A stretch of DNA of 40,750 nt, from assembly GCA_034112345.1 (NCBI GenBank), contig JAWUVN010000007.1:1-40750 (forward strand), written 5' to 3'. A program made the position numbers and the translations under genes. Below the pieces are notes generated by a model. It saw nothing but the letters and a program-made list of their open reading frames with translations. It ran no database searches and had not been told where the DNA came from. Below are positions 18,782-26,282 of the stretch, one piece after another. The stretch's first letter is position 1. Each line of letters begins with the position of its first letter. The stretch comes from Bermanella sp034112345 (GTDB lineage Bacteria; Pseudomonadota; Gammaproteobacteria; Pseudomonadales; Oceanobacteraceae).

Positions 18782-19024
18782 GGTCTAAATCCCCAAACTA
18801 CAACATGACTAATAAACACGATGATTATAACAGTTTGTCACAAGCCTGATGACCCTAGTATCAGCTACTACACTAAAAGTGTGTGAAGTGGCCATTAATA
18901 GTAATTACTACTATAAGTGATCATTTTTCTAGGTTAATTAGGGCCATTCTGCTTTATTATTGGCAAGCACCCCTGATATAACAATAATAATTCCACTTAG
19001 ATATGCAGTAATGTGGCAGGAACT

Positions 19025-20086
19025 ATGGTAAATAATTTAATACAAGCAGGCTCACCAGCAGATTACATACTGTCTGTTTTGGGCGACCAGCCCTATCCCT
19101 CTTACGAGATTCGAAATATTGTACGGTATTTCGATGAATCTAATGTGCCTGATAGCGATGAATTACTGAAGCATATTGGAGTCACTAGACTCCAATTAAA
19201 CGAAGATTTTCTGCCTGCATTTAAAGTGCTAGAAGCCTTCAAATATTGCTCTAAGAATTTCGGACCCGCAATAGGCGCTCAAATTGGCGCGACCTATCAA
19301 GTAAACGATCTAGGTGTATTTGGTTACGCCATTGCTTCAAGCCAAGATGTTGAACATGCACTTCTAATGGCTGAAAAATACAGTCCTTTAGTCGGTAATC
19401 TTTTAAAGCGTGGGGGGACCGTTAAAGATAATGTATTGGAATCAAAACTTTATAATGTTCAGAATATTGACGATGACTCTTTAGCCTTCTTTGTCACACT
19501 GGGAACCAGTGCGCGCCTACACATTGCCCGAAGCATCTTTGGAGATGACCTGTGTTTTAAAAGTGTATTTTTCACATTCACAGATGAAGAAAACCGTACC
19601 GCCTACGAAGAACTATACGACTGCGAAGTTATATTTGGTGCAGATTTTAATGGCTGGAGCCTTCATGCTCCTGACCTAAAGCGCAAACGCAAAGAAGGCA
19701 ATCAAGCTGACTGCACTCAATACCTGCCTTACTGCAACGAGCTGCTTGAAACCATTAAACAAAAAGATTCCCTAGTTAATGAAATTCAACAAATACTTGT
19801 GAGTTGTGCTGGTGACTACCCTGATATTGAAATGCTGGCCAGCGCCTTTAAAGTTAGTTCTCGCACACTGCGCCGACAATTAAGTAACCTTGGTACTTCG
19901 TATCAAAAAATTCTGAATAAAGTTCGCTGCCAGCTTTCTATTGAATACCTGACCCGCACTGAAATTACCATCGATGACATCTCTAGTCTTATTGGCTTCA
20001 GTGACGTAACTAATTTTCGTCATGCTTTTAAGAAATGGGTTGGAAAAACCCCTAGCTTTTATCGTAAAACTTACCAGAATGGTTAA
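19025..20086 (+). CDS. AraC-family transcriptional regulator
   Basis: Encodes 353 residues. N-terminal effector domain (about 15-215) is of the arabinose-binding-like type found in OruR/ArgR-like AraC members, with FGPAIGAQIGATYQVNDLGVFGYAIASS. C-terminal AraC DNA-binding domain (about 255-350) has two helix-turn-helices: LASAFKVSSRTLRRQLSNLG and ISSLIGFSDVTNFRHAFKKW, ending GKTPSFYRK. I chose the ATG at 19025 because GGCAGGAACT provides a good ribosome-binding site; a GTG at 19013 is also in frame. It lies 323 bases upstream of, and points towards, the beta-helix/cytochrome pair, so it is a plausible regulator of that pair. The ligand is unknown. Confidence 0.88.
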   Translation: MVNNLIQAGSPADYILSVLGDQPYPSYEIRNIVRYFDESNVPDSDELLKHIGVTRLQLNEDFLPAFKVLEAFKYCSKNFGPAIGAQIGATYQVNDLGVFGYAIASSQDVEHALLMAEKYSPLVGNLLKRGGTVKDNVLESKLYNVQNIDDDSLAFFVTLGTSARLHIARSIFGDDLCFKSVFFTFTDEENRTAYEELYDCEVIFGADFNGWSLHAPDLKRKRKEGNQADCTQYLPYCNELLETIKQKDSLVNEIQQILVSCAGDYPDIEMLASAFKVSSRTLRRQLSNLGTSYQKILNKVRCQLSIEYLTRTEITIDDISSLIGFSDVTNFRHAFKKWVGKTPSFYRKTYQNG

Positions 20087-20409
20087 TGTGTAACTGGCTT
20101 GAATCTGTACTAAAAATACCTATAGCCAGATATACCACAACCAACCTTTCACTGATAATTTATCCCTACAATACCTCCTACGTTAAATATACTTCATCCT
20201 CCTCAATTTCATAAAAGACATCAACTTACTTAATTCGTACAGTTAGTGTAAATCCAACTCTATTTATATTTTTAAATTTATTAAAAAATTAGTGTGCGAG
20301 AAGGTCCCTTAGTAGCTCTTCACAGTAAACGGCCAAATGTCACATGCTCAATCTTCTGCAAAAAGCTTAGTCTGTAAAGACAATAATAATACCTAAAGCA
20401 GATGGTAAA
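20087..20409. other. Intergenic region before the beta-helix/cytochrome pair
   Basis: No gene is seen. The region is strongly A+T-rich, especially about 20250-20300, and has no T-tailed hairpin after the AraC gene. It should hold the promoter and any AraC operator for the genes at 20410 and 22106. I could not identify a convincing -35/-10 pair or direct repeat by eye. Confidence 0.6.
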
Positions 20410-21948
20410 ATGAAAATAAACAATCAACTTAAATTAGCAGCCGCGATTGCAGCTAGCATTGCCTTGATGGGCTGTGGCAGTGATGATGAAACATCCACAG
20501 ATCATACTGACTCGGGATTTGCACTGCCTGAAAATGCAATTTATGTGTCTCCTAATGCCGAAGATGGTACAGACATTACTGAAGAATTTATAACAGCGGT
20601 TACAGATATATCTCCTGATACTGTTGTTGTATTACCTAAAGGCAACTTTTTAATTAGTTCCACCATTAATATTACAGACGCTAATGGCATAACGATTACT
20701 GGACATGGAATAAACTCAACAAAATTAGATTTCTCTACGTCTTCAGGTAATGACGGCATATTTTTTGATGGTGGTAACGGCCTCACTATTCGTGACCTAG
20801 GTGTATATGAAGTTCCTAAAAACGGCATCAAAGCCGATGGCGTAAATGGAATTCACTTCACCTACACTGCAGCTGTATGGGAAACACCTTTAGCAGCTGA
20901 AACTGCTGACACTGAAAATGGAGCCTATGGTTTGTACCCGGTTTCAAGTGAAAACGTATTGATGGAATACAACTATTCAAAAGGCTCTGCTGATGCAGGC
21001 ATCTATGTTGGTCAGTCAAATAATATTGTAGTGCGACACAATATTGCTGAACATAACATTGCAGGTATTGAAATTGAAAACTCTACAATGGCAGATGTTT
21101 ACAATAATGAAGCGTTTGATAACTCAGGTGGCATCTTAAGTTTTGATTTACCTGGATTACCACAAGCCTTTGGTGGCGGCGTGCGTATATTTAATAATGA
21201 TACTTACGCAAACAACACCACCAACGTTGGCAAGGGTGTCGTTGGTGATGTTCCAGCAGGAACTGGAATTTTGATTCTAGCAACTAGTGATGTAGAAATT
21301 TACAACAACAACATTACTGACAACAATACTAGCGGTGTTGCAATTACCAGCTTCCTTCTGATGGACGATACGTTAAGTGGTGAAGACTATACTCAAACAA
21401 TCGCTGATGGCTGGACTCCAATGGTGAAAAACATATCCATTCACGACAATACGTTTAAAAATAATAGTTCAAACCCTCCATCCGGTGGACTATTGGACGA
21501 TGCTATTCAAGGCTACCAGTCACAGTTCAATGCAAGTGGTCAAGCACAGGATATGCCTGCCATTGTTTATGATGGTGTCGGCGAACTTATGTCTGATTGG
21601 TTATATCCTGAAGCTGGAGGCGCAACAGGCATGCAAGCTCTAGGTGTTACAACGGCTATTGCCTACACAACGGCAGAATTAAATTGTGTTTATGACAATG
21701 TTAACGCCAATGATGCAGAACTTGATCTTAATATTGGCTCTATGTACGGCGTAGACCCAGATGAAGAAGGTAATATTGTTGCAGCTGACCCAGAAGCTAC
21801 TCTACGCTTTAGCGCAATGGGTGATGAATCAACAATTTTAAATTGTGCGACTGCCCCAACCCGATTGGCCGCTGCAACGGTAACGTTTAAAGGTGAGACA
21901 TATGGTTGTGAAGCTGATGATATTGATTTGGCTGCGTGCAAACTTTAA
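20410..21948 (+). CDS. Parallel beta-helix repeat lipoprotein (TIGR03805-like)
   Basis: Encodes 512 residues. The signal peptide ends in a lipobox (IALMGC, Cys about 22) followed by GSDDE. The body contains successive right-handed beta-helix turns, recognisable as repeated (I/V)xxNxxxxN blocks: NGLTIRDLGVYE, VLMEYNYSKGSADAGIYVG, NIVVRHNIAEHNIAGIEIEN, VEIYNNNITDNNTSGVAI, ISIHDNTFKNN. The C-terminal part (about 380-512) has three or four Cys in short motifs (LNCVYDN, LNCATAP, YGCEADD, AACKL). This matches the uncharacterised family that occurs as a neighbour or fusion of the SO2930-type diheme cytochromes, as here. Helices of this fold often bind polysaccharide, but no catalytic residues are evident. 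Confidence 0.85.
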   Translation: MKINNQLKLAAAIAASIALMGCGSDDETSTDHTDSGFALPENAIYVSPNAEDGTDITEEFITAVTDISPDTVVVLPKGNFLISSTINITDANGITITGHGINSTKLDFSTSSGNDGIFFDGGNGLTIRDLGVYEVPKNGIKADGVNGIHFTYTAAVWETPLAAETADTENGAYGLYPVSSENVLMEYNYSKGSADAGIYVGQSNNIVVRHNIAEHNIAGIEIENSTMADVYNNEAFDNSGGILSFDLPGLPQAFGGGVRIFNNDTYANNTTNVGKGVVGDVPAGTGILILATSDVEIYNNNITDNNTSGVAITSFLLMDDTLSGEDYTQTIADGWTPMVKNISIHDNTFKNNSSNPPSGGLLDDAIQGYQSQFNASGQAQDMPAIVYDGVGELMSDWLYPEAGGATGMQALGVTTAIAYTTAELNCVYDNVNANDAELDLNIGSMYGVDPDEEGNIVAADPEATLRFSAMGDESTILNCATAPTRLAAATVTFKGETYGCEADDIDLAACKL

Positions 21949-21973
21949 TCGCTAGATACAAATTGATGCTTTA

Positions 21974-22001
21974 AGTCCTAACCAAATAACTGGTTAGGAC
22001 T
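21974..22001. other. Intercistronic hairpin
   Basis: AGTCCTAACCA and TGGTTAGGACT form a perfect 11-bp stem around AATAAC, with ATGC/GCAT flanks. There is no T-run, so it is more likely an mRNA-stability or processing element between the two paired genes than a terminator. Confidence 0.6.
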
Positions 22002-22105
22002 GATGCATTAAAAGTAAATAATCTAGACCTTACAACAATTTAGCTTTTAAATATTTTATTAGGGTCTTGCCCGATCCATTAAGCATTTTTATCGAGGATA
22101 GGCTT

Positions 22106-23326
22106 ATGAAAAAAGTTGTTAAACAAAATTTTCTGAAAATAATAACATTACTAATTACCACTGTTTTTTTATCCGCATGTGGTAGTGATACTGAAGACCT
22201 ATCAGATATATGTTCCCCAAAAAATACTGAAATTAACTGGGAAGCACTACTAACAGCCAACTGTCAGAATTTATCTGATTATAATTTATTCACAGATGTT
22301 AATGATCCAACAAGTAACCCAAGAAGCCCAGGAATTCCTTACGATTTATCCACGGCCTTATTTACAGACTACGCCACAAAATATCGCTACGTATTTGTGC
22401 CTGATGGTAAAAGTGCCACTTACTCTGAATTCGAAGTCATGGACTTCCCTGTAGGAACCGTTTTAGTTAAAACATTTGCTCTTCCTGCCAATACATCTGA
22501 TCGTGATGGAGCAGAAACCATCATTGAAACACGATTACTAATTAACCGGTCAGGTGGCTGGACTGCACTCCCTTACTATTGGGAATCGACCAGCAATGCA
22601 TCCTATGTAGTTGCAGGTAAGACGGTTAAAGACCAAAAAATTATTCATGATAATGTAGAACTTACCTTTGACTACTTAGTGCCACAAAAAAATCAGTGCA
22701 CTAAATGCCATACAGTCAATCCTATGCGACAAGGGTCTGATGATAATCGATCAAACATATTCAAGCCTATTGGACCAAAATCTCGTTATTTAAACCATGA
22801 TTACGAATATGCAGAATCTACTCAGAACCAACTATTAAAATGGAAGACCGCCGGAATATTAACTGGCGCGCCAGATGATTTGAACAATATTGATACAGCT
22901 TCTGACTTTCATGATGATGTAAATATTTCAGGTCTTTCAACTCAAGAATTGAACTTAGCTGCACGCAGTTATCTAGATATCAACTGTGCTCACTGCCACC
23001 GATCAGAACTAACAATCCCTGAAGCCAACTATGAAGGCCCAGCTGGTGACAGTGGGTTACAAATGGAATTCAATCGTGATTTTGATACCGCACCGAGTAA
23101 ATTTGGAGTATGTAAGCAAGCTGTCGCCAGCGGTAAAACTGAATACCCTAGAGATATTATTCCTGGTCATGCTGATAAATCATATTTACCCTTTAGAATG
23201 AATTCGTTAGACGGAACCCATAAAATGCCTGAACTTGGCCGAAGCACAGTTCATACCGAGGGTGTAGAGCTAATCAATGCGTGGATTAACGACATGACAA
23301 TGGATGACTGTGGCCTTACTCTTTAA
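22106..23326 (+). CDS. Diheme cytochrome c lipoprotein (SO2930/HNE_0200 family, TIGR03806-like)
   Basis: Encodes 406 residues from the ATG at 22106, which has a GAGGATAGG ribosome-binding site; the frame also stays open upstream to 22067. The signal peptide ends in lipobox LSAC (TVFLSACGSD), so the protein is exported and lipidated. Two heme c motifs are visible: CTKCH at 198-202 and CAHCH at 294-298. Between them lies a conserved region (RQGSDDNRSNIFKPIGPKSRYLN). KMPELG near the C-terminus offers a possible Met ligand. This family is known to pair with the beta-helix protein, as here. The pair's function is unknown; an electron-transfer role at the periplasmic or outer-membrane face is inferred from the hemes. 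Confidence 0.87.
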   Translation: MKKVVKQNFLKIITLLITTVFLSACGSDTEDLSDICSPKNTEINWEALLTANCQNLSDYNLFTDVNDPTSNPRSPGIPYDLSTALFTDYATKYRYVFVPDGKSATYSEFEVMDFPVGTVLVKTFALPANTSDRDGAETIIETRLLINRSGGWTALPYYWESTSNASYVVAGKTVKDQKIIHDNVELTFDYLVPQKNQCTKCHTVNPMRQGSDDNRSNIFKPIGPKSRYLNHDYEYAESTQNQLLKWKTAGILTGAPDDLNNIDTASDFHDDVNISGLSTQELNLAARSYLDINCAHCHRSELTIPEANYEGPAGDSGLQMEFNRDFDTAPSKFGVCKQAVASGKTEYPRDIIPGHADKSYLPFRMNSLDGTHKMPELGRSTVHTEGVELINAWINDMTMDDCGLTL

Positions 23327-23371
23327 AGTGTAAACATTTATCAATCAATTCAAACCAATTCCACCAATAAA

Positions 23372-23400
23372 GAAGGGGCAATCAATCTGATTGCCCCTTC
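23372..23400. terminator. Strong hairpin after the cytochrome gene
   Basis: GAAGGGGCAATCA and TGATTGCCCCTTC form a perfect 13-bp stem with the 3-base loop ATC. The tail (ACATTTATG) is only weakly T-rich, so terminator function is likely but not textbook. Confidence 0.7.
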
Positions 23401-23534
23401 ACATTTATGACTATCCTTAATTATTATCTATAATCATTTTATTGCACTTAAAGCGAATTTTTAAAACCGATTCATTCTGGCCTTTTTTCACTTTTTATCG
23501 CATTATCCTGCTATCAATTTGTATTAGGTTTTCT

Positions 23535-24527
23535 ATGTTAGATCTCAATCAAATGTCTGTTTTTATTCGCGTGGTTCAGGAAGGCAGCTTTACTGGTGCA
23601 GCCAAGGCATTAGGCATACCTAAATCTCGTGTTAGCCGTATGATCACGGACCTTGAGGAAAAACTCAGTGTTCGATTATTAGAGCGTACCACCCGTGAAG
23701 TACATGCCACCGATATCGGCTTACAATACTATTCTGAATACAAACCCCTTTTCGAAGAAATTACCGACATTCATTCTCGTATCAGCGACCATCAGTCTGA
23801 ACCCAGCGGTGTATTGCGCATAGCCGCCCCAGTGGGGTTTGCCATCGATATTATGGGAAAATGGATGGCTGACTTTAAAACGCTTTACCCAAAAATTGAT
23901 ATCGAATTAGAATTCAGTGATAACGAGTTAAACCTTGTACGTGATGGCTTTGATGCCGCCTTTGTATTTGGTCAACTGGATGATTCAAGCTTAATTGCAC
24001 GAAAGTTTGACGACACAGACCCTGTATTAATTGCCACACCAAAGTTTATTAAAGAAAACGGCCCATTCACTCACCCAAGTCAATTGACTGCGATACCTTG
24101 GATTGTGACAGGTACTCGTAATGGCTACACCCATGCCAGTATTTTCATCAATAAGGCAACCGGTGAGCGCATTGAAATTCAACATGAAGATGCTGTATTG
24201 GTTAATCACCATCAAGTGGCTTTACACCATATTTTAGCCAGCCAAGGGGTATCTCTTGGGGTAACCTTATTTACCTTTGAGCATATTTACAGCGGTGAAT
24301 TACAAGTGATATTGCCAGATTGGGAAGCTGTTCAAGAACCGCTTCATTTGGTCTTTCCAAGTGGGCGCCATCAAGCTAAAAAAGTTCGTGCATTCATAGA
24401 CTTCTTTATGGGCAAATCACAGAACATAACAGCCATGATGGATGAGGTAGACCTACAATCTCCTGAAGATAGAGGTAAACTGATTCACGAACATTTAGAG
24501 AATGCTGTGAAAATTCAGCCTAAATAG
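23535..24527 (+). CDS. LysR-family transcriptional regulator
   Basis: Encodes 330 residues from the ATG at 23535 (AGG about 7 bases upstream). Upstream codons to 23442 are in frame but precede the conserved start. The N-terminal winged helix-turn-helix (about 1-60) reads LNQMSVFIRVVQEGSFTGAA, KALGIPKSRVSRMITDLEEK, RLLERTTREV. The C-terminal substrate-binding domain (about 90-300) begins GVLRIAAPVGFAIDI, with DAAFVFGQLDDSSLIARKF. This is the CrgA/DmlR-like branch with a TT(R/K)xVxxT motif. LysR regulators often act on a divergent neighbour, but here the upstream gene is co-directional, so the target is unclear. Confidence 0.9.
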   Translation: MLDLNQMSVFIRVVQEGSFTGAAKALGIPKSRVSRMITDLEEKLSVRLLERTTREVHATDIGLQYYSEYKPLFEEITDIHSRISDHQSEPSGVLRIAAPVGFAIDIMGKWMADFKTLYPKIDIELEFSDNELNLVRDGFDAAFVFGQLDDSSLIARKFDDTDPVLIATPKFIKENGPFTHPSQLTAIPWIVTGTRNGYTHASIFINKATGERIEIQHEDAVLVNHHQVALHHILASQGVSLGVTLFTFEHIYSGELQVILPDWEAVQEPLHLVFPSGRHQAKKVRAFIDFFMGKSQNITAMMDEVDLQSPEDRGKLIHEHLENAVKIQPK

Positions 24528-24551
24528 TACTTTGCGGGATATAACAGCTTA

Positions 24552-24585
24552 ATAAGAACTTTCACATTATAAGAACTTTCACATT
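24552..24585. repeat. Perfect 17-bp tandem direct repeat before the EF-hand gene
   Basis: ATAAGAACTTTCACATT occurs twice, head-to-tail without a spacer (24552-24568, 24569-24585), 76 bases before the start of the EF-hand gene. It could be an operator for a direct-repeat binder or a chance duplication. Confidence 0.75.
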
Positions 24586-24661
24586 TCGCCCACATTTCTT
24601 GCATAAACGCTTGTTACTATGAACGTACTAATTCATAACATACAATCAAAAAGGCATACTT

Positions 24662-24949
24662 ATGTTTAAATCAATCTTATTTACGTTATCCATACTGTCA
24701 GTATTTAGTGTAAGCAGCTTAGTTTATGCTGAAGGTCAGTCAGGCCAAAGAAAAGGGCCTCCTGTATTTACAGAAATCGACCTAGATGGCAATGGCAGCG
24801 TGACTTTAGAGGAGTTTAAACAGCATGAAATTCCTCATGGTTCACATGAAGAAGCGTTTTCTCATATAGACAGCAATGGCGATGAAAGCATATCTGAAGA
24901 CGAATTAAAAAATCATAAACCGCCTCGCCGTCAATCGGGCAACCGTTAA
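24662..24949 (+). CDS. Small exported EF-hand calcium-binding protein
   Basis: Encodes 95 residues. A signal peptide (about 1-23, ending LVYA before EGQSG) exports it to the periplasm or medium. Two complete EF-hand loops are visible: D40, D42, N44, S46, T48, E51 (DLDGNGSVTLEE) and D70, N72, D74, S76, S78, E81 (DSNGDESISEDE). A short basic tail (PPRRQSGNR) follows. It resembles bacterial two-EF-hand proteins that buffer or sense calcium. Its operon is single-gene, flanked by the tandem repeat upstream and a strong terminator downstream. The partner is unknown. Confidence 0.88.
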   Translation: MFKSILFTLSILSVFSVSSLVYAEGQSGQRKGPPVFTEIDLDGNGSVTLEEFKQHEIPHGSHEEAFSHIDSNGDESISEDELKNHKPPRRQSGNR

Positions 24950-25027
24950 GATACGACGTCGTATAAAAATGTACGCTTGACTCTTAACAAGCGGTTATTA
25001 GTTTGTATTTATTACGTACAATCAATA

Positions 25028-25057
25028 AAAAAGGGCATATTCATATATGCCCTTTTT
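25028..25057. terminator. Bidirectional intrinsic terminator
   Basis: AAAAAGGGCATAT and ATATGCCCTTTTT form a perfect stem around TCAT, serving the convergent EF-hand and metallo-hydrolase genes. Confidence 0.93.
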
Positions 25058-25093
25058 CTATTCAATTGAAAGTGTTTTAAAATAACTATCTGC

Positions 25094-26038
25094 TTATTGA
25101 CGAGACAGCCAAACATCCAGCCCTTGTGCATTTAACATCACATCAGACGCTAAAATACGCCGCTGCTCTGACTCATCTAACTGGCAATCATGCTTCACAA
25201 GATCGGCTAATAAATACTTCATTAAATCATGATTAATGGCCTGCGTTCTGGCTGCTGAATCCAATGCTTTATGGGATTGTGCAATATCCACCAGTACATC
25301 CACCAATAAAATTAATCGCTTAGCCAACGGCTCAGGGTTTTCCACCATTCCAAAATGAGTTAGAAACATACGCTCAGGATTAAAGGTGACCATCCTGGTA
25401 ATTGATGCTTTTAAAGCATCAGGGTCAAACTGAACCGGAGTCGTTGTTGGAAAAATAAATGGACCGTTGTGATTAGTCAGCTCTTGATAAGCCAACCCAA
25501 ATGTATCACCGGTAAAAAATCCATGGCTGGCATCATCGTATATACAGAAATGATGGCGAGCATGACCCGGCGTATCAATGAAAGTGAGCACTCGTTTTCC
25601 AAGTTGAATTTTAAATTCATCATCCGCGATCAAAATACGGGATTCATCAATGGGCTTTAAGTCGCCATAAGTACGCTTAAACTCAGCCTCACCGTATACC
25701 GCTGTAGCGCCTGCTTGCAGCTTAGCGGGATCAATCATGTGCCTCGCACCTAAAGGATGTACCACTAGCTTGGCATTCGGCAATGCGTCCATTAATAAGC
25801 CCGCTCCTCCCGCATGATCCAGATGAACATGGGTAACCGCTACGTACTTTACTTGTTCTCGGGTAATTTTTTCAGATTCTAAAAATGACAAAATGAGTGG
25901 CACAGTGTCTTTAGTACCGGTTTCAATAATACAAACATCTTCACCTTGCTTCAGAACATAACACGCAGCCATGTTGTCCCGCTGAAATGCCGTATCTAAT
26001 ACATGAATGCCCCAACCTAAATCCACTACTGATGCCAT
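25094..26038 (-). CDS. Metallo-beta-lactamase-fold hydrolase
   Basis: Encodes 314 residues without a signal peptide. The signature VTHVHLDHAGG (about 68-78) supplies H, H, D and H metal ligands. Further ligands are in DTPGHARHHF, FTGDTFG and LTHFG. It therefore probably binds two metals in the glyoxalase II/lactonase-type fold and hydrolyses an ester or thioester. Substrate cannot be told from sequence. The start has a GAGAGGCAG ribosome-binding site. The C-terminal 80 residues are helical. It is divergent from the chemoreceptor gene and convergent with the EF-hand gene. Confidence 0.88.
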   Translation of the reverse strand: MASVVDLGWGIHVLDTAFQRDNMAACYVLKQGEDVCIIETGTKDTVPLILSFLESEKITREQVKYVAVTHVHLDHAGGAGLLMDALPNAKLVVHPLGARHMIDPAKLQAGATAVYGEAEFKRTYGDLKPIDESRILIADDEFKIQLGKRVLTFIDTPGHARHHFCIYDDASHGFFTGDTFGLAYQELTNHNGPFIFPTTTPVQFDPDALKASITRMVTFNPERMFLTHFGMVENPEPLAKRLILLVDVLVDIAQSHKALDSAARTQAINHDLMKYLLADLVKHDCQLDESEQRRILASDVMLNAQGLDVWLSRQ

Positions 26039-26282
26039 AACTGCCTCTCAATTACTCAGTCTATATAACTATCTACTTACTATGCACAACCTGAAGCCAT
26101 CTAACCAGCTTTAGCAAAACGATAAACTCGCCTATTTACCTAAGCAAACACTCGTCTTTATAGAATTTAAAGCGGAATCCCCCACACTTTTCCATAATTG
26201 GCTTTAAGCGTCCAATTACAAGCTAATTTCACTGAACATAAGCATGAAAAATGGCCTATACCTAAAGAGTACAGGGGTTTAT

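Noticed and set aside
18348..18788. Plus-strand open frame of 146 residues opposite tcdA
   Set aside because: tcdA matches its family over full length; the reverse frame shows no motif and lacks plausible start signals.
21974..22001. Intrinsic terminator between the beta-helix and cytochrome genes
   Set aside because: The stem is perfect but no T-run follows, so I treat it as an intercistronic hairpin.
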